Shown here: positions 7,637-15,642 of the stretch, piece by piece
Layout: every line of letters starts with the position of its first letter
Numbering within the stretch: the first letter of the stretch is position 1
Assembly: GCA_011959105.1 (NCBI GenBank)
Contig: BLLU01000030.1
Location: 1 to 50,655, forward strand
Reading direction: 5' to 3'
Length of the DNA stretch: 50,655 nucleotides
Origin: Lachnospiraceae bacterium
GTDB taxonomy: Bacteria > Bacillota > Clostridia > Lachnospirales > Lachnospiraceae
Program-made: the position numbers and the translations under genes
The notes under the pieces: generated by a model
The model's database searches: none
Seen by the model: only the letters and a program-made list of their open reading frames with translations
What the model was told of the DNA's origin: nothing

Positions 7637-8557
7637 ATGCTTCAATTTGATAAGGATTTCTTTTTAGGAGAAACCTACCAGGGCTTTTATGTGGAGCCGA
7701 TGATGAAATGTGTCTGGGCAGCCCAGTTAGAAGTTCTGGAGGTGATACGCGGCATTTGTGAAAAACATAAAATCAAATATTTTGCCGCATACGGGACCCT
7801 GCTCGGAGCGGTACGCCACAAAGGCTTCATTCCCTGGGATGACGATGTGGATATCATGATGCTGCGGGAGGACTATGAACGCTTTATGAAACTGGCCCCT
7901 GCGGAATTTTCCGGAGACTACCACTTACAGAGCCCCCATAATCTGGAGGATTACTCCACCACCTTTATGCGTGTAACCAACACCTGGACCATCTCCTATG
8001 CCCCTCAGCAGCTGCTGGAATTCCATGGATGTCCGTATATCGTGGGAGTGGATATCTTTCCCCTCGACACCCTGCCCCTTAACCATGCACAGGAAATGGA
8101 CCAGGCACAGCTTGTACAGATTCTTATGGGCACATCCGTAAATTGTGAAACCGACCCTGAAGGAGTATTGGAGGTACTGCCTGACTTGGAGTCTCTCTGT
8201 CATACAAAGTTCGACCGCTCAAAAAAACTCCGGGGACAGTTACTCAAGCAGGCTGATATTATCAGCAAAAAGTACAGCAATACCAACGGCCCTCTTGTAA
8301 CACATGTTCCCGGCAACTCCAATGGCGACTACCACTTTCAGAAAAAATGGTTTGATGAATGCATCTATCTACCCTTTGAAAACATCACTTTGCCTGCTCC
8401 AAAAGCATATGACGCAGTACTTAAAAATGTATATGGTGAAAATTACATGACCCCGATTTGCAGTGTTTCCCATGATTATCCATTTTATAAAAAGCAAATT
8501 GAGGCATTGGAAAAGTCGTTGGTAGAACGTGTAATGCGGGGAGAAAAATTACTATAG
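7637..8557 (+). CDS. LicD-family phosphotransferase (paralogue of the gene at 1530)
   Basis: A 306-residue protein with GTLLG (53-57), RHKGF (60-64) and PWDDDVDI (66-73), the LicD core. It aligns end to end with the 1530 product: the same MLQF start, MMKC-WAAQLEVLE, FHGCPY-VG-DIFPLD, FDRSK and HDYPFYKKQ/HEYPFYQKQ blocks. The two genes arose by duplication and now flank the pepM operon, both pointing away from it in sense. GAAGGAG lies 7 nt before the ATG. The cytoplasmic product probably transfers an activated phospho- or phosphonate group onto a lipid-linked or protein-linked glycan. Different donor or acceptor specificity is the likely reason for keeping both copies. It is convergent with the flagellin gene and shares a terminator hairpin with it. 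Confidence 0.88.
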   Translation: MLQFDKDFFLGETYQGFYVEPMMKCVWAAQLEVLEVIRGICEKHKIKYFAAYGTLLGAVRHKGFIPWDDDVDIMMLREDYERFMKLAPAEFSGDYHLQSPHNLEDYSTTFMRVTNTWTISYAPQQLLEFHGCPYIVGVDIFPLDTLPLNHAQEMDQAQLVQILMGTSVNCETDPEGVLEVLPDLESLCHTKFDRSKKLRGQLLKQADIISKKYSNTNGPLVTHVPGNSNGDYHFQKKWFDECIYLPFENITLPAPKAYDAVLKNVYGENYMTPICSVSHDYPFYKKQIEALEKSLVERVMRGEKLL

Positions 8558-8589
8558 CTTGGGCTCCAAATTGCTTTTCAAAATGATAT

Positions 8590-8633
8590 TAAAAAACAAA
8601 ACCAAAAAGAGGGTTGACCAAGTCAACCCTCTT
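8590..8633 (-). terminator. Intrinsic terminator of the flagellin gene, possibly bidirectional
   Basis: A perfect 12-bp stem (8607-8618 with 8622-8633) has a 3-nt loop. On the minus strand it is followed by a long T-rich tract at 8590-8606. The plus-strand side lacks a clean U-tract, so it mainly serves flagellin, although it may also stop licD transcripts. Confidence 0.85.
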
Positions 8634-8658
8634 CGTAGTTGTACAATTAACTCTGTGA

Positions 8659-9477
8659 TTACTGCAGTAAGGACAGTACACCCTGGTTAGCCTGATTGGA
8701 CTGAGCCAACATAGCCTGACCTGCCTGAGCCAGAATGTTGTTGTTGGAGTACTTAACCATCTCAGTAGCCATGTCGGTATCACGGATACGGCTCTCAGCA
8801 GCGGTGGTGTTCTCCACTACGTTGTCCAGGTTGTTAACGGTATGCTCAAGTCTGTTCTGAATAGCACCCAGATTAGCACGCTGCTCGTTCAGAGTCTTGA
8901 TAGCGCTCTTAATCGTGGTGATAGCAGTCTTCGCAGATGCCTGAGAAGCTACGCTAACGCTGGCAACGCCTAAGCCACTTGCACTCAGGGAAGCAATCGT
9001 AACGGAAATCTGGTTGGCAGAAGCAGCCTCTGCACCAACCTGAAGTGCAATGCTGGAAAAAGTACCATCCAACAGCATCTTCTCATTGAAGGTGGTGGTT
9101 GCAGATACACGGTTGATTTCCTCACACAGATTGGTTACTTCCTTCTGGATGTAGGACTGGTCCTCGGACTGGTTAGTACCGTTGGCAGCCTTAACAGCCA
9201 GCTCGTTCATTCTCTGCAGCATGTCATGAACTTCGTTCAGAGCACCTTCAGCAGTCTGTACGCAGGAGATACCATCCTGTGCATTCAGGGAAGCCTGGGT
9301 CAGACCTCTTACCTGACGTCTCATCTTCTCGCTGATAGCCAAGCCAGCAGCGTCATCAGCTGCACGATTGATCTTGTAGCCGGAAGACAGTTTCTCAGTG
9401 GACTTGGACTGAGTAGCTGCGGTCAAGCCGAGCATTCTGTTAGAGTTTACTGCGCGTAAGTTGTGTTGTACTACCAT
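8659..9477 (-). CDS. hag: Flagellin
   Basis: The start is ATG 9477 (MVVQHNLRAVNSN), with AAGGAGG 8 nt upstream; the frame's upstream extension to 9618 covers the leader and is not translated. The 272-residue product has the conserved flagellin N-terminus (about residues 1-140, ending near EEINRVSATTTFNEKMLLDG) and C-terminus (about 190-272, ending NQGVLSLLQ). These form the D0/D1 core, with only a short variable middle. It polymerises into the flagellar filament after export by the flagellar type III system. No other flagellar gene is in the window. It is transcribed from a sigma-D promoter, with leader features described separately. The neighbouring LicD/pepM locus raises the possibility that this protein is modified. 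Confidence 0.96.
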   Translation of the reverse strand: MVVQHNLRAVNSNRMLGLTAATQSKSTEKLSSGYKINRAADDAAGLAISEKMRRQVRGLTQASLNAQDGISCVQTAEGALNEVHDMLQRMNELAVKAANGTNQSEDQSYIQKEVTNLCEEINRVSATTTFNEKMLLDGTFSSIALQVGAEAASANQISVTIASLSASGLGVASVSVASQASAKTAITTIKSAIKTLNEQRANLGAIQNRLEHTVNNLDNVVENTTAAESRIRDTDMATEMVKYSNNNILAQAGQAMLAQSNQANQGVLSLLQ

Positions 9478-9485
9478 GATATATT

Positions 9486-9518
9486 CCTCCTTGAATTTTG
9501 AAGCCGCTTCCTTGCGGC
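9486..9518 (-). promoter_or_regulatory. Flagellin leader: GGA-loop hairpin next to the Shine-Dalgarno, CsrA-like
   Basis: In the mRNA a GCCGC/GCGGC stem (9518-9503) presents AAGGAA in its loop. About 10 nt later comes the SD AAGGAGG (9492-9486), which also contains GGA. Two closely spaced GGA motifs, one in a hairpin loop and one in the SD, is the layout of CsrA targets such as Bacillus subtilis hag. No csrA or fliW gene is in the window. Confidence 0.5.
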
Positions 9519-9664
9519 CGGATTTTTGCTTGCCGTTCCTTCGATTCGCACGTATCGCTCTCCCGGCAAATGTTACTGCAGCCCTTCCTTGATTGTGCGG
9601 ATCAGATCCAGGTTGCATTGAGCGTAAGCATTGAACGGTTGTTCATTTGCTTTACTTGTTATGT

Positions 9665-9691
9665 ATATCGGTGGGCTTTTGGAAAACTTTA
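9665..9691 (-). promoter_or_regulatory. Sigma-D (sigma-28) flagellar promoter
   Basis: On the minus strand TAAA (9691-9688), a 15-bp spacer, then ACCGATAT (9672-9665). This matches the sigma-D consensus TAAA-N15-GCCGATAT except for one base. It gives a leader of about 180 nt. Just upstream, AAAGTTTTCCAAA occurs twice in a row. Confidence 0.88.
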
Positions 9692-9773
9692 GGGCTTTGG
9701 AAAACTTTTTTCGTTTTTTTTTAAATCGGTTTTCCGAAAATCAGTCCTCCAGCCTTCTTGTCCTGCCGACATA

Positions 9774-10280
9774 TTATATATCGGTGGCTTCGGAAAATAC
9801 TTTAGTGGGAATTAACTCTTTTAATCGAACAATTTCTCTGCTCTGTCGTTCAATGGTCTGGTTCAGGCGGTCGATGGCATGCTTCTGGCGGCGGATCAGT
9901 TGCTTCTGCTTGCCTATGGTCTGCTCCTTTTCCGGAGCCTCCTCACAGGTCTTGATCATGCCCAGATACTTGGCCAGCTTCTGACGGCTGGGCTGGGACA
10001 GATCCAGTATGGAATTCAGCACGCTGCCCACCGTATGTCCTTCTCCCAGTCTCACATTCAGACTGTCTATGGGCATGGCGCTCTCCGTAAGCCCCAGGAG
10101 GTAATCCGCGGATACGTGAAAATACTCTGCGAATCTGCACAATGTACTCAGGTCGGGAAAATGTACCCCGTTCTCATAATTGGATATGGTGCCGATGGAC
10201 ACCCCCAGATACTCTGCTAGCTGCTTCTGATAGATTCCCCGCTCTGTTCTCAGTTGAAATAGTCTTTCTCCAAAATTCAT
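9774..10280 (-). CDS. XRE-family transcriptional regulator with C-terminal coiled coil
   Basis: A 168-residue DNA-binding protein. Residues about 7-61 form a Cro/CI-type helix-turn-helix (QLAEYLGVSIGTISNYENG, with the recognition helix in the second half). A linker with NVRLGEGHTVGSVLNSILDLSQPSRQKLAKYLGMI follows. From about 115 a charged heptad-like helix (KQKQLIRRQKHAIDRLNQ) predicts a dimerising coiled coil. It is a paralogue of the next gene, with the same domain order and matching promoter. It lies directly upstream of flagellin on the same strand, 82 bp from the sigma-D promoter, and no terminator is seen between them, so some read-through is possible. A role in motility or surface-locus control is inference. 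Confidence 0.82.
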   Translation of the reverse strand: MNFGERLFQLRTERGIYQKQLAEYLGVSIGTISNYENGVHFPDLSTLCRFAEYFHVSADYLLGLTESAMPIDSLNVRLGEGHTVGSVLNSILDLSQPSRQKLAKYLGMIKTCEEAPEKEQTIGKQKQLIRRQKHAIDRLNQTIERQSREIVRLKELIPTKVFSEATDI

Positions 10281-10315
10281 ATTGTGATTCTCCCCTAATT
10301 GAATCCCTTTTTAAT

Positions 10316-10344
10316 ACTATAATACATATTATAGATAGTATCAA
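10316..10344 (-). promoter_or_regulatory. Promoter of the first XRE gene with palindromic operator-like spacer
   Basis: On the minus strand TTGATA (10344-10339), 17 bp, TATAGT (10321-10316). The spacer contains CTATAATA-CA-TATTATAG (10317-10334), a near-perfect inverted repeat, and GATACTATC. The same arrangement precedes the second XRE gene, suggesting auto- or cross-repression. Confidence 0.65.
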
Positions 10345-10417
10345 CCGAATTATGGAAAATTTTGTAATTTTTTTACCTGATCTGTCAAGGGGGGGCATCA
10401 ATAATTAAAACATCGGC

Positions 10418-10903
10418 CTACAGCCTTTCTATCTGCTTTTCTAACTGCTCTTCCAGCAATTCCTTCAGATGTTTAATCTCCTCCGCCTGCTGGATAATGA
10501 TCTGGCCCTGGCTCTCGATCTGCTGCCTCTGCCGGCTGATACTTCGGTCTTTCCCGGGCATTTCCTCATAAGCCTTTACCATATCCAGATACTTGATGGC
10601 CTGTCTGCGGGCCGGCTGGGACATATCCTGCATGGTGTTCAGGGCTTTTCCGATGGTGTAACCATCTGCCATCTGCACGTTCAGCTTCTCCATGGAAGAC
10701 GCGCATTCTGTAAGTTCCAGAAGGTAGTCCGTAGTTACATGGAAATATCCGGCCAGCTTGCACAGAGTCGGCAGATCAGGACAGTGCACTCCGTTCTCAT
10801 AATTGGAGATCGTGCCCACCGATACCTCCAGATACTCCGCAACCGCCTTCTGGTAGATTCCTCTCTCAGTTCTTAATTGAAACAATTTTTCTCCGAAACT
10901 CAT
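10418..10903 (-). CDS. XRE-family transcriptional regulator with C-terminal coiled coil (paralogue)
   Basis: A 161-residue paralogue of the 9774 product. The first 65 residues are nearly identical (FGEKLFQLRTERGIYQK, VSVGTISNYENGVHCPDL), including the recognition helix, so both probably bind the same operator. The middle (NVQMADGYTIGKALNTMQDMSQPARRQAIKYLDMV) is conserved. The C-terminal helix (about 118-161, rich in Q, E, K, ending LLEEQLEKQIERL) is a predicted coiled coil of different sequence, which could give homo- or heterodimers. The start ATG 10903 has GGGAG at -13. It has its own promoter. There are 137 bp between the two genes, holding the second promoter. Confidence 0.82.
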   Translation of the reverse strand: MSFGEKLFQLRTERGIYQKAVAEYLEVSVGTISNYENGVHCPDLPTLCKLAGYFHVTTDYLLELTECASSMEKLNVQMADGYTIGKALNTMQDMSQPARRQAIKYLDMVKAYEEMPGKDRSISRQRQQIESQGQIIIQQAEEIKHLKELLEEQLEKQIERL

Positions 10904-10949
10904 ACGCTTACTCTCCCAGGTATTTCTTTTGTCAATGAATTCTTCTAAT

Positions 10950-10978
10950 ATTATAATTTATGTTGTAGATATTATCAA
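10950..10978 (-). promoter_or_regulatory. Promoter of the second XRE gene, conserved with the first
   Basis: On the minus strand TTGATA (10978-10973), 17 bp, TATAAT (10955-10950). It aligns without gaps to the promoter at 10316-10344 over about 60 bp, including GATAATATC in the spacer and AT-rich DNA upstream. Confidence 0.7.
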
Positions 10979-11016
10979 CTGGTTTTTGGCAGGTTTTGTA
11001 AATTTTTCGGGAACAT

Positions 11017-11051
11017 AAAAAAATCTCCCCGAAAACCTTTCGTTTTCGAGG
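11017..11051 (-). terminator. Orphan intrinsic terminator upstream of the XRE genes
   Basis: On the minus strand a 10-bp stem (11051-11042 with 11036-11027, one G-U pair) has a GAAAG loop and is followed by AGA and seven Ts. No protein gene ends just before it, so it either ends an untranslated RNA from 11052-11312 or insulates the promoter at 10950-10978. Confidence 0.7.
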
Positions 11052-11312
11052 AAAATAATATCAACTCTTTCATACCAATTCGGTATATTATGGGGAATCC
11101 TGGTCAGGATTACATTCTTATATATTGCAAATCTGCGAAATTCCACTTCGTTATCATGCAATTTCAGCAAATCGGTTTCATGCGGTCATAGTATCATCCT
11201 ATTTCTCCAATCGCCCTATTCTCCCAATATTTCGTCTATATTCACTCTCTGCATGTCATACAGACTCTGCAATTACCGATACTGAGTTGATTTTGGTCTG
11301 TCAGCCTTATTC
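11052..11312. other. Gene-less stretch between two terminators
   Basis: No convincing gene is seen. A minus-strand frame here starts with TTG, has no RBS and runs through the terminator. There is a short palindrome AATCCTG-GT-CAGGATT around 11095-11110. No clear sigma-A promoter was found on the minus strand. It may hold a small RNA ending at 11017. Confidence 0.4.
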
Positions 11313-11348
11313 AAAACACCGCTTCCGCCAAAAACGGAGCGGTGTTTT
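11313..11348. terminator. Bidirectional terminator downstream of the lipoprotein gene
   Basis: An ACACCGCT/AGCGGTGT stem, extended by inner G-C pairs, is flanked by AAAA on one side and TTTT on the other, so it works in both directions. It lies 93 bp beyond the stop of the minus-strand lipoprotein gene. Confidence 0.8.
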
Positions 11349-11441
11349 CATATGATGTGTGAACAATCAGCAGCTTCCATTCCTTGTACCGCAAGGGGTT
11401 CCGGCCCTGGCTTCGTGGTCCTCAAAAAAACACTGTTTACT

Positions 11442-12287
11442 TTACTTATTCCGCAGGGGGCGCAGTTCCTTCAAACTCTCCTGGGCACCGCATTCCAAAA
11501 TATAAGGAGCAATCTCTTTGTAAGCATTTTCCGAAGAACCTGCTTCTGAAGGGATATATGTCCACTGTGTCAGAAAGCTGTGAGCATAGTTGCAGTGAAT
11601 ATTCCCGGTATAAATCTGCACCAGAGGATCTGTGATCCAATTTCCGTCAGCAGATGCACAGTCACTCCGATAGGTAAAGTACCGTTGTCCATCCTTAACA
11701 TATATGATATTCACTGCCAGTTGATCTTCCGCGATATCCAGCTGTTCTTTCTCTCCGGCCATTTCATTGTAATCGTTCTCGGCCTCCACCTTTTCAAAGT
11801 AGAAATATTCCCTCCAGGCGGCCAATATTTCCTGCTCCATGTCACGGTACTGCTCCGGTACAAGCAGATTCAGTGTCAAGTCATCCTGCACAATCTGTTC
11901 TGCCAGATCCGAACCATTCGCTGTTTCAATGGGATTCCATTTGAAATATTCCCGGCTTACCTGCACAGACATCCCGGCAGGAGCAATCTCGATTGGAACC
12001 TCCGGGTTATTCATAGTATACAGGGGAGTCCCCTCATCATCAACGCTCTGATAATTGTATGCGTCCATGACAAACGCTCCTGCTTTTTCTTCCAATACGG
12101 ACAGTAGTTTCTGGCTGCGCTGTGCGATTTCCAAATATTTTGCATCACTTTCATCTTCTCCGCTGTTATAGACCACTGTGCGGTAAAGGGATTCCTCCCA
12201 CCGGGGTTCCTCCGCCTCCTTCCCAGTGCAGCCTGCAAGGGCCAGAAGCGCCGCTGATAAAGCCGTCCATTCTAATATCTTCTTCAT
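11442..12287 (-). CDS. Lipoprotein associated with the two-component/ABC module
   Basis: A 281-residue secreted lipoprotein. The N-terminus (MKK, hydrophobic core, LAGC at about 17-20) is a signal peptidase II site. The mature part is acidic and hydrophilic with a long helical stretch around EQYRDMEQEILAAWREYFYFEKVEAEND. I do not recognise a named family. It follows the FtsX-type permease by 60 bp on the same strand and ends at a strong terminator, so it is the last gene of the regulator-kinase-ATPase-permease operon. It could be an extracellular accessory or substrate-binding part of that transporter. Confidence 0.75.
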   Translation of the reverse strand: MKKILEWTALSAALLALAGCTGKEAEEPRWEESLYRTVVYNSGEDESDAKYLEIAQRSQKLLSVLEEKAGAFVMDAYNYQSVDDEGTPLYTMNNPEVPIEIAPAGMSVQVSREYFKWNPIETANGSDLAEQIVQDDLTLNLLVPEQYRDMEQEILAAWREYFYFEKVEAENDYNEMAGEKEQLDIAEDQLAVNIIYVKDGQRYFTYRSDCASADGNWITDPLVQIYTGNIHCNYAHSFLTQWTYIPSEAGSSENAYKEIAPYILECGAQESLKELRPLRNK

Positions 12288-12347
12288 CTTACATTTGCTC
12301 CTTGTTTGTCGAACTGTTCGATTTCCAAAGAAATCTGCTTTTCTTTA

Positions 12348-14924
12348 TTATTGTCGCAGCCGTTCTATGACGCTGACTTTAGCAATTTGCCGGTACAAAA
12401 GCGCCGGTATCGCCACGGTCAGGAGTATAAGGAAGGGATAAATTACCAGCATGGGCCATATAACAAAGCGATAGGTGAAGAACCAAATCCCGCTGGAAAT
12501 TCCCTGCACTACTACCACAGAAAACAGCCCCCCAAGGACAAGCGATATGATAATCGTTCCCATGGCATAATACAGTCCTTCAAAAGAGAGCATACGCTTT
12601 AACTGCCTGCCGGTCATGCCGATGCTTTGCAGCATGGCAAACTCTTTTTTGCGGGTGATAACACTTGTTAAAACGGAGTTGACAAAGTTTGCGATACCGA
12701 TAATTCCGATGATGCTGCTCAACACTCCGCCGATGGTGATGATCAGGGAAGTCAGATCGTCAAAGGAACTGATATAGGTTGCTTTGGATTCAAAATCCAT
12801 ACCCGGTTCCACACTGTCGATATAGTTATTCAAAAACTCTGCCATTTCAGCTTCTGTTCTCTCTTTCACATCAAAGGTGAAATTGACCAGATGGGGACTA
12901 TCGCACAGCGGCAGGAAGATTTCTGTCGGGAGATAGAACCGGCTTTCGCCCGTGTTGCGGGTAGTGGCTGTGTTCTCATTGGCCCGGACTTTTGCCATGA
13001 TGATAAAATCATAGCTGTCCGTAATGGTGGTTGAAAGTCCCTCTGCTTCCAGATGGTTGATCTGCACCATGTCTCCCACGCTGATATTTGGGTTATCTAT
13101 GACGGTTCCATCATCATTACACTCCACACTCAGCAGGATATACTTTCCTGATTTCAGCTTTTCCAGGTCAATTGTCCCCTCTATGACCTCCATATTATTC
13201 AGCAGAAAATCGTCCGCACCATATAGTCTTACATAGGAATTGCCGTTCTGGTCTTTGTTATAGCTGAAAAAGGCGTCATGTCCTGTGGAAAACGGTTCTT
13301 CCAGCAGCCAGGAGGAATAAAGCCTGCCGCCATCCTCAAAGCAGCTATTTTGTTTGACGGCCTCAATAAAACTCTCGGACAAGTCGTTTTCGCCTTCTTC
13401 AACTTGGTACTGAAAGTAGTCCACGTTCGAAATTACAAAGTCTGTATCCAAAAATTTTGCGATATATTTGTCAATATCAAACCCGTCGGACAGAGTGAAC
13501 ACTGTATTGAACAGCACCAGGCTCAGTGTCATGGAAACAATAACCAGTACCGTGCGTTTGCGGTTTCGTCCCAGGTTAGCCAGGGCCATAAAGTGGAGTT
13601 TTGCGCCGTGGGTCGATTTTTTGTCTTTAGCCCTGTGCTTTCCAAAAGCCGCCGCATCATTCTCCGTATAGCGAATGGCCTCAATTGCCGAAACTGTTCC
13701 GGCAATCTTCGCAGGCTTGCGTACACTGACAAAAACTGTAAAAAAGGCGAACGCGGTGGAGCCGATAAAAATCAGCGGATTTACTGTCACCTTAATACCG
13801 GCGTCCGCAGTATAACTCGTTCCGTTCATCAAGAAAGGAACCAGCGCCCGGCCAATAAAGAATCCCGCCAGCAAACCGATAGGAATACCAATCAGAGAAA
13901 GCCAAAGCGCCTGCCGGTTGATCAGCCGCTTGATCTGCCGCTTTGTTGTGCCCAGCGTTTTTAACTGTCCATAGGACTGGATGTCCTGAATGACGGAGAT
14001 TTGGAAAATATTGTAGATAATCAAATATCCCGTTACAATAATCAGCAGAATACCAACAATGCCGGAAACCAGCATAGCCGGGTTATCTGACAGTACGCCG
14101 CTCTGATAGGCCGGACTGACGCGGGCAATCACATAATTGCCGTCCTCCGGACTGCCACCCATCGTGTCACAGGTATAGCCTGTTTCGGAAAGAAGCTGGT
14201 GGAGCCGGGCTTCTATATCGCCGTTTCCGCTGAACATCACATAGGCGGTGACAATGCCGGAGTAGTCATTGTCTATGGGATAGGTATAGGCCAAAATATC
14301 CGAGTGAGCATCCACAAAGGCTTTTGATACGATCAGCCGTCCGATGTTGCTCAAACCGTCCGTTTCCCAAAAGCCGCAGAGGATAAAATCGGTAGTGTAG
14401 GATTTTCCTTTAATGTCATAGGTCAGTGAAACAGTTTCCCCAATCTGTGCCGGTACACCCAGGGCATCCAGCGTCTTTGTGTCCGCGATGATCTCGTTTT
14501 CCGCTTCGGGCCGGTGGCCTGTTGTGGGTGTGTAGCGGGCAAATTCCAATGCAGTATCATCCAAATACCACAGGTCAGAGCGCCAGCGTTCCAGCCCCGG
14601 ATTTTGCAGCCGGTAGGAAACTGCCTTTGAATAGGCGATGCGGTCAATCAGAGAACTTCCCGCTACATCGTCATATACTTCATCGCTGATATAATTTAAA
14701 ACCGCCTGCCCGTCGCCGCCCGCTTTACGGATATTCTGATCGTGAACGGTGTCCATCAGGCCGGTCCCCAGGGTAAAAATCGTGGTGAACAGTATTGTAG
14801 TCAAAATGATTGCGATGATCGCGATGATATTCCTGCTTTTGCCGGCCTTGAAATAGCGGCCCGACAGCTTTTTAATCACCGCGCCGTTGTTGTTTCCAAA
14901 TAAAATGTCATTCAACGTCAGCAC
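12348..14924 (-). CDS. ABC transporter permease, FtsX/MacB type with two FtsX domains
   Basis: An 858-residue membrane protein. One transmembrane helix near residue 35-55 precedes a large extracellular part. Then comes a first FtsX domain (about 280-410: three helices around VSGIVGILLIIVTGYLIIYN, QALWLSLIGIPIGLLAGF and FIGSTAFAFFTVFVSV). A second half follows with a helix near 450, another extracellular region and a C-terminal FtsX domain (about 735-850). The GTG start 14924 abuts a GGGGGG tract; a TTG three codons later would have better RBS spacing, so the exact start is uncertain. It starts 5 nt after the ATPase gene. Such exporters act in resistance to envelope-active peptides or in lipoprotein and peptide export. 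Confidence 0.88.
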   Translation of the reverse strand: MLTLNDILFGNNNGAVIKKLSGRYFKAGKSRNIIAIIAIILTTILFTTIFTLGTGLMDTVHDQNIRKAGGDGQAVLNYISDEVYDDVAGSSLIDRIAYSKAVSYRLQNPGLERWRSDLWYLDDTALEFARYTPTTGHRPEAENEIIADTKTLDALGVPAQIGETVSLTYDIKGKSYTTDFILCGFWETDGLSNIGRLIVSKAFVDAHSDILAYTYPIDNDYSGIVTAYVMFSGNGDIEARLHQLLSETGYTCDTMGGSPEDGNYVIARVSPAYQSGVLSDNPAMLVSGIVGILLIIVTGYLIIYNIFQISVIQDIQSYGQLKTLGTTKRQIKRLINRQALWLSLIGIPIGLLAGFFIGRALVPFLMNGTSYTADAGIKVTVNPLIFIGSTAFAFFTVFVSVRKPAKIAGTVSAIEAIRYTENDAAAFGKHRAKDKKSTHGAKLHFMALANLGRNRKRTVLVIVSMTLSLVLFNTVFTLSDGFDIDKYIAKFLDTDFVISNVDYFQYQVEEGENDLSESFIEAVKQNSCFEDGGRLYSSWLLEEPFSTGHDAFFSYNKDQNGNSYVRLYGADDFLLNNMEVIEGTIDLEKLKSGKYILLSVECNDDGTVIDNPNISVGDMVQINHLEAEGLSTTITDSYDFIIMAKVRANENTATTRNTGESRFYLPTEIFLPLCDSPHLVNFTFDVKERTEAEMAEFLNNYIDSVEPGMDFESKATYISSFDDLTSLIITIGGVLSSIIGIIGIANFVNSVLTSVITRKKEFAMLQSIGMTGRQLKRMLSFEGLYYAMGTIIISLVLGGLFSVVVVQGISSGIWFFTYRFVIWPMLVIYPFLILLTVAIPALLYRQIAKVSVIERLRQ

Positions 14925-14929
14925 CCCCC

Positions 14930-15595
14930 TTACTCGAAAATCCGGCCGTCCTCAATGCGGATAATGCGGTCGGCAAGCTGGGCGATCTCGTTGTTATGGG
15001 TTATCATCACCAGCGTTTGATGAAATTTGTTGCTTGTCGCTTTCAAAAGACCCAGCACATCGTTGCTCGTCCGGCTGTCCAGGTTGCCGGTAGGTTCATC
15101 TGCCAGGACGATAGCGGGCTTGGAAACAAGGGCGCGGGCGATGGCGACGCGCTGCTGCTGTCCGCCGGATAGGTTGTTGGGCATATTGTTCAGTTTGCCC
15201 TCCAGAGCCAGCAGGCGCACTACTTCATCCATAAATCCCCGGTCTATGGTATCGCCGTCCAGTTCCACGGGCAGAACGATGTTTTCATAGACATTCAGAA
15301 CGGGAACAAGATTGTAGTTCTGGAAGATAAAGCCGATGTTGCGTCGGCGGAAGATGGTAAGCTGCTCGTCGTTCAGTTTGGCCAGCTCCTTGCCGTTGAT
15401 TTGAACGCTGCCGGAGGTGGGCACGTCCAGACCGCCCATCATATTCAGCAGAGTGGACTTGCCGCTGCCGGAGGTTCCAACAATAGCGACAAATTGCCCC
15501 TGCTCAATGGAGAGAGACACACCGTCCAGCGCCTTTGTGATATTCGGCTCTGTGCCATAGTATTTTTTGAGGTCAGTTGTTTGTAAAATGCTCAT
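14930..15595 (-). CDS. ABC transporter ATP-binding protein, MacB/LolD/BceA type
   Basis: The start is ATG 15595 ([14 protein letters not shown]), 12 nt after AAAGG; the in-frame ATG at 15607 sits directly on that AAAGG with no spacing. The 221-residue ATPase has Walker [10 protein letters not shown] (about 40-48), signature [14 protein letters not shown] (about 141-154), Walker B IVLADEP and a switch histidine (VMITHN). It supplies energy to the FtsX-type permease encoded 5 nt downstream. A TGTGA-N6-TGTGA repeat in the 85-bp gap upstream suggests direct activation by the response regulator of the same locus. Confidence 0.92.
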   Translation of the reverse strand: MSILQTTDLKKYYGTEPNITKALDGVSLSIEQGQFVAIVGTSGSGKSTLLNMMGGLDVPTSGSVQINGKELAKLNDEQLTIFRRRNIGFIFQNYNLVPVLNVYENIVLPVELDGDTIDRGFMDEVVRLLALEGKLNNMPNNLSGGQQQRVAIARALVSKPAIVLADEPTGNLDSRTSNDVLGLLKATSNKFHQTLVMITHNNEIAQLADRIIRIEDGRIFE

Positions 15596-15642
15596 GATTT
15601 GCACCATCCTTTCTGTGATGCCGTCAGTCTAACAGCCAATTC

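Noticed and set aside
9478..9618. N-terminal extension of flagellin
   Set aside because: Flagellins begin at MVVQHN; the region is the untranslated leader downstream of the sigma-D promoter.
10958..11170. 70-codon ORF upstream of the XRE genes
   Set aside because: It starts at TTG without an RBS and runs through a strong terminator and the XRE promoter.
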